The translations under genes were made by a program, and so were the position numbers. Below are positions 7,442 through 14,697 of a DNA stretch of 22,247 nucleotides, piece after piece (within the stretch, counting starts at the first letter, position 1; each line of letters begins with the position of its first letter). A model generated the notes under the pieces. That model saw only the letters and a list, made by a program, of their open reading frames with translations, searched no databases and had not been told where the DNA came from. Origin of the DNA: Davidsoniella eucalypti (Eukaryota > Ascomycota > Sordariomycetes > Microascales > Ceratocystidaceae); assembly GCA_004009845.1 (NCBI GenBank), contig RMBW01000236.1, positions 1 through 22,247 of the forward strand. Reading direction: 5' to 3'.

Positions 7442-10400
7442 ATGGGGGCTTTAGGAAATTACTTAGACGTAAGTTTAGGAAGTTATTCTACGAAAGCCCT
7501 CGTCGACAGCGGATGCCTCACCGTCGCCGTCATTCCCCCGCGTCTCCTCCACCTTGCTACCCTCACACACCCTATCTCCGAACGGGTCATCGTCCAAGTC
7601 ACTACGCTGGACAACCCCCCACTCATCGACACCATCGCCGAACTCCCCCTGACCATCAACGGCCACACGGAAACCATTTGGGCCTACGTGGTTCCCGGCC
7701 AGTCCGAAGACATAATTCTAGGACAAAGATGGTTAGTTAACAACGACGTTCGGCTCAGGCCCAGGACTCAGGAAATTACAATCTTACCAGCAGAAGAGTT
7801 AACTGCTGAGGAATTCTACAAGCTCTGTGGAAGTGCGGATAACCCGCATATTTATAGAGCTTCGCTAGAGAATATCAAGATTGCACTCGCACACAAAGAC
7901 AAGTCCCGTCCCCACTTGCCGGATTGGTTAGAACCTGTTGCCTCGGCTTTTGACCCCAAATTAGCCACTACGTTACCTCCGCATCGACCAGGGATAGACC
8001 TGGAAATCAAGTTGAAACCAGGCGCCACGGTACCTACCCAATCACTCTACCCTGTCACGCGCGCAGAACTCCTAGTCCTACAAAAGACCCTAGAAGGTCT
8101 CAAGCAGTCTCAGTTCATAGGACCAGCCAACTCCGAATATGGCTCGTCCGTACTGTTTGTCAATAAACCAGGAGGTGGTGTACGCTTTTGCATCGACTAT
8201 CGTGGTGTTAATGATGCGTCTATCAAGGATAAGTACCCCCTACCACTTATGGGAGAAACCCTCCAACGCATCGCGAGCTCCGAATGGGTTTCAAAAGTCG
8301 ACGTGATCTCCGCCTTCCACAGGATTCGCATAGCCCCAGGCTCTGAACACATAACAGCTTTTAGAACACCCCTGGGTGCCTTCCAGTGGAACGTCGTCCC
8401 TTTCGGCTTAACCAACGCCCCTGCTGCCTTCCAGAGACGCATCAACGGAGTCCTCGACAAATGGCACGGTATCAGCTGCGACGCCTACATTGACGATGTG
8501 TGCATCTATTCTAAGGGCTCGCTCCAGGACCATCGCAACCTCGTCCTGGAAATAGTCTCTGCCCTCGACAAAGCCGACCTCCAACTCGACATCAAGAAGT
8601 GCGAGTTCGCAGCCAAGGAGATCAAGTTCCTAGGCTTCCTAGTCGGCCCTGGTATCGGCATAAGGGCAGACCCCGAAAAGACTGAAGCCATTCGTAATTG
8701 GGAGCGCCCCTACACTCTAACCGAACTCCGCCGCTTTATTGGTTTCATAAACTTCTATAGGGACTTCGTCCCGCGCATATCCGACACCCTTGCGCCATTA
8801 ACCAACTTAACCAAAAAGGACACCCCCTTTGTTTGGTCCCCTGCCTGCGACCAGGCCTTCCACAGCATCAAGGATGCCTTCATCTCTCCTCCTCTACTAG
8901 CCCCCTACGACCCTGACAAGGAAACAATCCTCTCCGCTGACTCCTCAGGCTATGCTCTAGGCGCTGAACTCACCCAGCGCGGCCCTGACGGACATCACCA
9001 CCCCATTGCCTTCCTATCTAGGAAACTCACGCCAGCAGAATCCAACTATCCCATTCACGATAAGGAAATGCTGGCTATCTACTGGTCCATTCGTCAGTGG
9101 AGACACTTCCTGCTAGGTATACACTTCACGGTCTTCACCGACCATCGCAACCTGGAGTTCTTCAGGACCAAAAGGTCCTTAGCAGAAAGGCAACGCCGCT
9201 GGGGATACGAACTGTCGGACTTTTCCTTTGAGCTTAAACACCGTCCTGGAACAGACCAAGTGATCCCCGACGCACTATCGCGCAGGGACCAGGACATGCC
9301 CAAGGATGCCAGCGACGACAGGCTCATGAGTAGAGTACACCAACTCCTCGCCCCCGCAACAGCAGGAGACAACCTAGTAGTCGTCAACGCCCTTTGGTCC
9401 AACATCCCGGACGCCGACATTCCCTCAGACGACATAGCCACACAGTCCACTCTCCCCTCACCCTTCGGGGACGCCGACCTTACCTCACTATGGACACAAG
9501 CCCTGCAGACCAATAATAGATGGTGGCTTGCACGATCCCTTGTCCTCGATGGCGCCAGATCATTCCCCTCAGCATGGGGCCTCCAATGGCAAATCAGCGA
9601 ATGTTCCATCGACGACCAAGGCCTCCTACGCTGGCGTAACAGACTATGGATCCCTCGCTTTGAACCCCTCCGCACCAAGCTGATCCAGACTATCCACGAC
9701 TCACACTTGTCTGGACACCCTGGCCGCGAAATCACACGGGACCTAGTTTCACGGGAATACTCCTGGCCAGGACTCACCAACGATGTACGCCAATTCGTAG
9801 CCAACTGCACTACATGCGGTAAAAGCAAGTATTGGCGGGAACAAAAGCGCGGACTCTTGAAACCCCTTCCTGTTCCAGACCGCCACTGGACCGAGCTAGC
9901 CATGGACTTCATTGGCCCCTTACCACCTTCCAAGCACTGCACATTCATCCTCGGCGTCACCGACAGACTCTCCAAGTCGCAGATCCTTATCCCCATGTCA
10001 GACACCTCCGCGAAAGCAACAGCTGACGCTCTATTCACCCACGTATTCGCACACCACGGTTTTCCCTCAGCCATCGTGTCAGACCGCGGCCCCCAGTTCA
10101 CATCACTATTCTGGGGAGAAGCATGCCGCCGTCTCAACATCAAACGTCGCCTCTCTACGGCCTTTCACCCTCAAACCGACGGTGCCCAGGAGCGAAGCAA
10201 CCAGGAGATTGAAACCTTCCTCAGGATCTTCTGTTCCTTCGCCCAGGACAACTGGGCGGATCTCCTTCCACAAGCACAGATCGCCCTAAACAACCGCACC
10301 GTCTCCAGCACCGCCATCTCCCCCTTCTTCGCGACACACGGTTACAACATGGACATCATCGAGCCATCTCCCACTAGCGAACCATCCTCTACGCAGTCCC

Positions 10401-11083
10401 CGGTACACGACGCCCAGGCCTTCCTAGACAAAATCCGCGACGCCACCAGTTTCGCACAGGTTGCCATGGCGTCAGCACAGGATTATCAGGAGACAGCAGC
10501 TAACCGCCGCCGCCAGCCAGCCTCCCAGTTTCAGATAGGAGACATAGTCCTCCTGAAATGCGAGAACATCGCTTCTGAAAGACCCTCTAAGAAGCTGGAT
10601 TGGCTAGCCCGCCGCTACACGGTTACAGGCCTGATAGGCACTCACGCAGTTCGACTTAACATTCCAGGCCTAGTCCACCCAGTCTTCCACATCAGCAAGG
10701 TACGACACGCAGGGACTAACCCTTTGCCCTCACAGGTTGTCCAGGACGACGAACCTGAGGCTGTCTCAAGAGAGGAAGCATACGGAGACGACGCTATAGC
10801 CGAAGGAGAATTCCGCGTGGAAGAAATTGTCCGCCAACGGAAATACCGCGGGCATGAACAAGCACTGGTTAAATGGTCTGGCTACCAGGACCCTACTTGG
10901 GAACCAGTGAAACATATCGAAGACACCCTCGCATGGCGCATATTCTTAGACCGCGCGCTAATTGGAGCAGCATCAGCTGACTTCCTACCCAAGACAGGGG
11001 GGCCCGTTTCATGCACCCCTACGGGGGGGGCCTCATTTTTTACCCACCCACCATCCCCATTATTAGCGCAAAATGTATTTTAG
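7442..11083 (+). CDS. pol: Pol of element A: protease, RT, RNase H, integrase, chromodomain (1213 aa)
   Basis: Polyprotein for cDNA synthesis and integration. Visible in order: aspartic protease LVDSGC (D22); reverse transcriptase with D287 and YIDD at 349-352; RNase H with D500, E542 and D567; integrase zinc finger H752, H759, C789, C792; catalytic triad D822, D881, E917 (the last two separated by 35 residues); chromodomain at about 1124-1168 with F, W and Y where the methyl-lysine cage is expected. The first AUG is 7442, but the frame is open from 7391 and homology to B and D reaches upstream of it. Initiation is therefore uncertain. The C-terminal tail crosses two long G runs (10997-11002 and 11023-11030), so its exact end depends on homopolymer length. 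No break was found. Confidence 0.95.
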   Translation: MGALGNYLDVSLGSYSTKALVDSGCLTVAVIPPRLLHLATLTHPISERVIVQVTTLDNPPLIDTIAELPLTINGHTETIWAYVVPGQSEDIILGQRWLVNNDVRLRPRTQEITILPAEELTAEEFYKLCGSADNPHIYRASLENIKIALAHKDKSRPHLPDWLEPVASAFDPKLATTLPPHRPGIDLEIKLKPGATVPTQSLYPVTRAELLVLQKTLEGLKQSQFIGPANSEYGSSVLFVNKPGGGVRFCIDYRGVNDASIKDKYPLPLMGETLQRIASSEWVSKVDVISAFHRIRIAPGSEHITAFRTPLGAFQWNVVPFGLTNAPAAFQRRINGVLDKWHGISCDAYIDDVCIYSKGSLQDHRNLVLEIVSALDKADLQLDIKKCEFAAKEIKFLGFLVGPGIGIRADPEKTEAIRNWERPYTLTELRRFIGFINFYRDFVPRISDTLAPLTNLTKKDTPFVWSPACDQAFHSIKDAFISPPLLAPYDPDKETILSADSSGYALGAELTQRGPDGHHHPIAFLSRKLTPAESNYPIHDKEMLAIYWSIRQWRHFLLGIHFTVFTDHRNLEFFRTKRSLAERQRRWGYELSDFSFELKHRPGTDQVIPDALSRRDQDMPKDASDDRLMSRVHQLLAPATAGDNLVVVNALWSNIPDADIPSDDIATQSTLPSPFGDADLTSLWTQALQTNNRWWLARSLVLDGARSFPSAWGLQWQISECSIDDQGLLRWRNRLWIPRFEPLRTKLIQTIHDSHLSGHPGREITRDLVSREYSWPGLTNDVRQFVANCTTCGKSKYWREQKRGLLKPLPVPDRHWTELAMDFIGPLPPSKHCTFILGVTDRLSKSQILIPMSDTSAKATADALFTHVFAHHGFPSAIVSDRGPQFTSLFWGEACRRLNIKRRLSTAFHPQTDGAQERSNQEIETFLRIFCSFAQDNWADLLPQAQIALNNRTVSSTAISPFFATHGYNMDIIEPSPTSEPSSTQSPVHDAQAFLDKIRDATSFAQVAMASAQDYQETAANRRRQPASQFQIGDIVLLKCENIASERPSKKLDWLARRYTVTGLIGTHAVRLNIPGLVHPVFHISKVRHAGTNPLPSQVVQDDEPEAVSREEAYGDDAIAEGEFRVEEIVRQRKYRGHEQALVKWSGYQDPTWEPVKHIEDTLAWRIFLDRALIGAASADFLPKTGGPVSCTPTGGASFFTHPPSPLLAQNVF

Positions 11084-11111
11084 TATTAGTTTTAGATTAT
11101 AGTTAGCATCC

Positions 11112-11125
11112 GAGAGGGGGGGGGG
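11112..11125 (+). promoter_or_regulatory. Polypurine tract of element A
   Basis: GAGA followed by ten G, ending four bases before the 3' LTR. This is the usual place for the plus-strand primer. The ten-G run makes its exact length sensitive to sequencing error. Confidence 0.8.
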
Positions 11126-11129
11126 CTAA

Positions 11130-11308
11130 TGTCAGGGGCTAAGGCCCAGTTGGTATTTGGCTAAGTAAGATACTTAGCCAGATAAACGGTTATAAATAGG
11201 GACCTATTCCCGCCGTATTCCAACAGATATTAGTCTTTCTCCTTCATCGGTATCAATCGAAGTCTTTACTCTAGATTGCTTGCCATTGCCTCTTCCTAGT
11301 TCGTGTCA
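11130..11308 (+). repeat. 3' LTR of element A
   Basis: Identical 179-bp copy of 5012-5190, preceded by a polypurine tract at 11112-11125 and followed by the second CAGCT duplication copy. Its TATA box is at 11191-11198. Confidence 0.97.
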
Positions 11309-11313
11309 CAGCT
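11309..11313. repeat. Target-site duplication of element A (right), CAGCT
   Basis: Second copy of CAGCT, directly after the 3' LTR of element A. Confidence 0.97.
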
Positions 11314-12372
11314 GATGCCTAGCCATTTCCGAAGGACCGAATTGATGTAACGCTGGAAAGCAGCAGGGGCATTAGTCAAACCGAAGGGGATCACGTTCCA
11401 TTCGAAGGCCCCTAGGGGAGTCCGAAAGGCGGTTAACTCCTCAGAACCAGGGGCAATCCGAATACGATGAAATGCGGCAATAACGTCGACCTTGGAGACC
11501 CATTTAGCAGCCGAGATTTGCCGAAGGGTGTCGTGGATAAGGGGAAGCGGGTAGGAATCCTTCTTGGAGATAGCGTTGACTGCGCGGTAGTCCACACAGA
11601 AGCGAATTCCACCTCCAGGTTTCTTTACAAATAGGACGGGAGAGCCCACTTCAGATTTCGTATCCTTTATCCATCTTGTCCCCAGTAGTTCAGTCAAGGT
11701 CTTTTGCATCACCAACAGTTCAGCACGCGACAGCGGGTAGAGCGATTGCACAGGTAACGTTTTTCCTTCTAACAGTTCAATCTTCAGGTCTACTCCAGGC
11801 CGATGTGGCGGGAGGTCCTTGGAGGCTTTGGCTTCAAACGCGGACGCTACAGGTTTCAGCCACTCTGGTAGAGGCGGTCTCTCCTGTTCCTTCTGCTCCA
11901 GCGCCCTGTTGACATCTTCTAACGTGATGCGGAATACAGCGGCGTCGTCGTTGTCACAGAGTTTATGGAACTCTTCAGGCGTTAGTTCTTCGGCCGTAGT
12001 GACTTCGATTTGTCCAGAGCGCGGGTGCAGATGTACGTCGTGATTAATCAGCCAGCGTTGACCGAGTATTAAGTCTTCGGTTTGGCCGGGGACGACGTAG
12101 GCCCAAATGTCCTCGTGGTGGTCAGGTAGGCGTAGCGTAAACTGGGCTATCTGAGTGATGACAGGTGGGTCGGACTGGGAGGAGGCGAGGGAGACCTTGC
12201 GTGGCTCGATGGGCTGGGTCTGGGTGGCGTAAGGTAGGAGGCGCGGAGGGACGACGGCGAGGCAAAGACAGCCACTATCGACGAGAGCTTTCGTTGGAAG
12301 TTCATTTATAGACAAATCTAAATATAAACCCTTGGCTCCCATCTGTGTTCTAACTATTTCTTCACCCACCAT
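11309..12372 (-). pseudogene. pol: Pol of element B, N-terminal part (protease to start of RT active site)
   Basis: First part of B's pol, from an AUG 38 bases after the gag stop. It has the protease motif LVDSGC (D32) and the RT palm up to GISC, just before the YIDD site. There element A inserted, at 11309. The frame then runs a few codons into the A LTR and stops. The partner piece is 2411-5011. Joined on one duplication copy, the two make 1219 residues, close to A's 1213, so nothing else is missing in length. The transcript of this half would end in or run antisense through element A, so no full Pol is expected. Confidence 0.93.
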
Positions 12373-12410
12373 CGTATTCTCCTTGTCAGGGCGCGACTTG
12401 TCCTGACTAC

Positions 12411-12419
12411 CTAAAAATC
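12411..12419 (-). promoter_or_regulatory. Candidate -1 frameshift site at gag/pol junction, element B
   Basis: GAT TTT TAG ends gag. The pol frame is -1 to gag and is open from about 11 codons upstream of the gag stop down to the pol AUG at 12372. A one-base slip on the five-T run at the stop would give Gag-Pol. The same nonamer occurs in C and D with the same pol frame. Confidence 0.5.
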
Positions 12420-14204
12420 CAATTCTATGAGGTCGTACTCCGACCCGTTATCAGCCGCCTTTGAGTCAACCTTGGCTACCGTGGTGGTGGTGTTGTCAGG
12501 GGGAGGCAGTACACGATCCATGGCCCGTTCATCGTATCTGGCGATTTCCTCACGCATTACTGTGCGTATGGCGTTGACCGACAGCTGGTTGTGCGAGGGT
12601 CCTGGCTTGGAGGAACGTTGTGGGCAACGACGTGCAATGTGGTCCTTGAGTCCGCAGATAAAGCATGCGTTTTCACGCATCAGCCGGTGTCGTTCCGACT
12701 CAGACAGTTTGGGTCTCTCTGAGCGGGCAGCGGGCTGGGGGCGGTTCTCCCGACGGGTCTGTTGGTCGGGCCGCTCTCTCCAGTTGCTCGACTTGGCGTG
12801 TTCTGGCTTGGGGGTGGACTCGATGGCGTGGCGCTTACCAGTGGGGCGGTCGAAGTGCTTCAAGAGGCTGTCGATGATAGTGTGATATGAGTTGGACTCC
12901 CAAGCCCATCCGGTGCGTTCAATCAAATCGTCACGCATGGCGGAACGTAGGATGTCAATCAACGTGGTGTCGTCGTGAATGCCGGCTTCCATGGCTAGAG
13001 TTTCGAATCGGAGGTGGAAGGCTTTGAAGGTTTCACGATCTCCCTGAGCAGATTTGTAGAAGGCGATGCGAGCGTTAGTGAGTCGTTCGCGCGACCGGAA
13101 CATATCGTCGAGTTTCTCCAGCAGTAAGTCGTAGGGTCTGGAACGTTGGCAAATGGAGTCGAAGAAAACGTTTAGCTTGGCCTGTGTGGTTGCACCTAAG
13201 CGGCCGTATAGGTAGACTGCCTTAGAGAGGTCGCCGCCGAGGGCTGCTCCATCGATCAACATCTTGTTCGTTGCCAGCCTTCTCCAGATCTCGTAGTCAG
13301 AGTGCGAGCCGCTGAATTCGTTGAGTAGGGGCTGGACCTGACGGGGTAGGGCTTGGCTGGAAGAGGCGGGTAGTGGCTGAGGAGCAGGGGCAGGCGGTAG
13401 CGGAGGAGCGGTAGTATCATGACGCTCTTTGGCGAACAGCATTTGACCGAGTCGGTTCATCATGGACTTCATTTCTACCATGTCATCTTGTAGAGAGTCC
13501 AGACGGTCAGCTTCTCGAGAGGGTTGGCGGCCACGATCTGATTCAGGGTACGTGTCGCGTGGTCTCATACTCTCAGCGAGGCGGGCTAAGTCAGAAGTGT
13601 CCGAAGGGTTATCACTGGCGTCGTCATCATCTGCGGGCAGCGGGTTGCGTGAGGTGGTTACTCTGCTCAATGTGCGTGCGTGCGTGGTTTCGGTGGAGAT
13701 GAGCTGCTCCGTGGTCTCCTTGGCTTTAGAGCGAGTTCGCGTGGGGGTGCGAGGCAGGCCCATGAAAGGTGACTTGAGGAGGGAAGGACGGAGCGAGGTT
13801 CGAGCAACGCGTTCCTGACGCGTACGAGCTTGGCCGATGTGGACGTGGCCGACAAAACCGCTGGTGAAAGAGAGGTGGCCTAGGTGGCTGTGGAAGTGCT
13901 GACTGTGACTAAGGATATCACGGGAGGCAGGGCAGAATCCTAGGGTGGCAGCGAGGCGCGCGCGTTCCTTGCGTTTAAAGAGGGCAAGGTAGCACCAGCC
14001 GGGTCTACTCCAGGGTCGATCCTCGGGTAGGCCTACGGCCGACAGCGTGTAACCCTCAGGGGGCTCCTGGCTGGGGTCTAGGAGGTGGACACGAGCCAGG
14101 GCTAGTTTCTGCTTAACAATACAGAAGGCTTCGTAGTAGCCAACGAAGGCGGCGCAGTTCAGGGAGGCCAGGATGACCAGAACCAGGAAGGTGAAGTCAG
14201 ACAT
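12411..14204 (-). CDS. gag: Gag of element B (597 aa)
   Basis: Particle-forming, RNA-binding protein of element B. The start at 14204 is the first AUG after the predicted RNA start. Residues 4-29 are hydrophobic. A conserved module follows with PGWCYLALFKRKERARLA and a His-rich HFH segment, then an Arg/Ser-rich linker with a run of aspartates. A capsid-like region spans about 300-450, then a basic Pro/Arg-rich linker. One CX2CX4HX4C zinc knuckle is at 514-527. It ends in LIELDF at GAT TTT TAG. The frame is uninterrupted. The capsid region aligns with D's Gag, but the linker diverges. Confidence 0.92.
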   Translation of the reverse strand: MSDFTFLVLVILASLNCAAFVGYYEAFCIVKQKLALARVHLLDPSQEPPEGYTLSAVGLPEDRPWSRPGWCYLALFKRKERARLAATLGFCPASRDILSHSQHFHSHLGHLSFTSGFVGHVHIGQARTRQERVARTSLRPSLLKSPFMGLPRTPTRTRSKAKETTEQLISTETTHARTLSRVTTSRNPLPADDDDASDNPSDTSDLARLAESMRPRDTYPESDRGRQPSREADRLDSLQDDMVEMKSMMNRLGQMLFAKERHDTTAPPLPPAPAPQPLPASSSQALPRQVQPLLNEFSGSHSDYEIWRRLATNKMLIDGAALGGDLSKAVYLYGRLGATTQAKLNVFFDSICQRSRPYDLLLEKLDDMFRSRERLTNARIAFYKSAQGDRETFKAFHLRFETLAMEAGIHDDTTLIDILRSAMRDDLIERTGWAWESNSYHTIIDSLLKHFDRPTGKRHAIESTPKPEHAKSSNWRERPDQQTRRENRPQPAARSERPKLSESERHRLMRENACFICGLKDHIARRCPQRSSKPGPSHNQLSVNAIRTVMREEIARYDERAMDRVLPPPDNTTTTVAKVDSKAADNGSEYDLIELDF

Positions 14205-14247
14205 AGTGACTTAGAAGCGCAAGGGGTAACAAGCGGACTGGTAGGGG

Positions 14248-14490
14248 CAAGCCTTGTAGGAGGAAGGCTTGGACAAGGGGCAGACTGTTTAGGCAGAGTC
14301 TGGACAGGATAGGGGCAAACAGAGACGGTGTTTGGACAAAGAGGAGGGGAAAGCAAGCGGACGGCTTGGACAGAAGAGAGGGCAAGCGGACGGCTTGGAC
14401 AGAATAGAGGGCAAGCAGACGGCTTGGACAGAAGTAAATACAGCGAGCAGATGCTCAGACAAAGGGGCAAGCGGATGCTTGGACAAGATA
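14248..14490 (-). repeat. Leader hairpin array of element B
   Basis: Untranslated leader between primer site and gag, made of about eight degenerate units roughly 28-35 bp apart. Each has short inverted arms and is bordered by GGACA or AGACA (plus strand). Arms on the plus strand: CAAGCCTT/AAGGCTTG (14248-14271), CAGAC/GTCTG (14281-14302), CAAAC/GTTTG (14316-14334), CAAGC/GCTTG (14354-14368, 14383-14397, 14412-14426), GAGC/GCTC (14445-14456), CAAGC/GCTTG (14468-14481). The arms change in matched pairs, which points to selection on RNA stems. The leader has no AUG before the gag start. Confidence 0.88.
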
Positions 14491-14498
14491 AAGAAGTT

Positions 14499-14509
14499 AT
14501 CGGTCTCAA
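14499..14509 (-). promoter_or_regulatory. Primer-binding site of element B (self-priming)
   Basis: TTGAGACCGAT on the minus strand, two bases after the LTR, with 11-of-11 pairing to 14566-14576. Confidence 0.8.
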
Positions 14510-14565
14510 AATGAGACGATATACGAGGAGTTGCGATGAAAACTGGTCGTAAAAGAATAGTTCGA

Positions 14566-14576
14566 TTGAGACCGAT
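14566..14576 (-). promoter_or_regulatory. Predicted RNA 5' end / self-primer of element B
   Basis: ATCGGTCTCAA on the minus strand, exactly complementary to the primer-binding site at 14499-14509. It differs from element A by one base, and the primer site carries the matching change. Confidence 0.75.
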
Positions 14577-14623
14577 GAAGGAGAAAGAGAAACTAAGACT
14601 AATAATCGGCGGGAATAGGTCCC

Positions 14624-14631
14624 TACTTATA
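14624..14631 (-). promoter_or_regulatory. TATA box of element B
   Basis: TATAAGTA on the minus strand. It starts 55 nt upstream of the self-primer motif at 14576, the same spacing as in element A. Confidence 0.65.
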
Positions 14632-14648
14632 GCCGATTCTAGTACTGA

Positions 14649-14662
14649 CAAGGAATGCCTTG
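14649..14662. promoter_or_regulatory. Dyad in U3 of element B
   Basis: CAAGG-AATG-CCTTG, 17 bases upstream of the TATA box at 14624-14631 on the minus strand. The copy in the 3' LTR is at 2133-2146. It differs from the dyads of A and D but sits in the same place. Confidence 0.45.
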
Positions 14663-14692
14663 GCTAACCTTACTAGGCCTTAGTCTCTTACA

Positions 14693-14697
14693 TTATG
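14693..14697. repeat. Target-site duplication of element B (right), TTATG
   Basis: Second copy of TTATG, directly after the promoter LTR of element B. Confidence 0.97.

Larger units (their letters stand above)
5012..11308 (+). mobile_element. Element A: complete Ty3/gypsy chromovirus LTR retrotransposon
   Basis: A full-length element of 6297 bp bounded by two 179-bp LTRs that are identical by eye. Order: LTR, self-primer site, hairpin-repeat leader, gag, pol, G-rich polypurine tract, LTR. It is flanked by the 5-bp duplication CAGCT (5007-5011 and 11309-11313), which proves insertion into element B. Both coding frames are uninterrupted and all catalytic residues I checked are present. This and the identical LTRs indicate a recent insertion that may still be competent. 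The pol order PR-RT-RH-IN-chromodomain places it in the Ty3/gypsy (Metaviridae) chromoviruses. The only oddity is its gag/pol frame relation, which differs by one base from B, C and D. Confidence 0.96.
1996..14692 (-). mobile_element. Element B: chromovirus LTR retrotransposon interrupted by element A
   Basis: A minus-strand element with two identical 181-bp LTRs (1996-2176 and 14512-14692) and a 5-bp target duplication TTATG (1991-1995 and 14693-14697) in element C. Subtracting element A and one duplication copy leaves about 6.4 kb. Gag is open from end to end, and pol is open except for the A insertion. The identical LTRs mean B was young when A landed in it. B's pol is close to those of C and D, but its LTR and gag differ clearly, so it is a separate subfamily. 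A local triple deletion removes a catalytic residue from its integrase. Confidence 0.95.
14512..14692 (-). repeat. 5' LTR of element B
   Basis: A 181-bp LTR reading TGTAAGAG to GTCTCA on the minus strand, identical to 1996-2176. It is the promoter LTR because gag lies downstream of it on the minus strand. TATAAGTA is at 14631-14624. Confidence 0.97.

Noticed and set aside
9094..10143. A 349-codon open frame on the minus strand opposite pol of element A
   Set aside because: It mirrors the integrase and RNase H coding frame. The same antisense frame recurs opposite pol in the other elements, and it has no domain I recognise and no start context. It is a shadow of strong codon bias.
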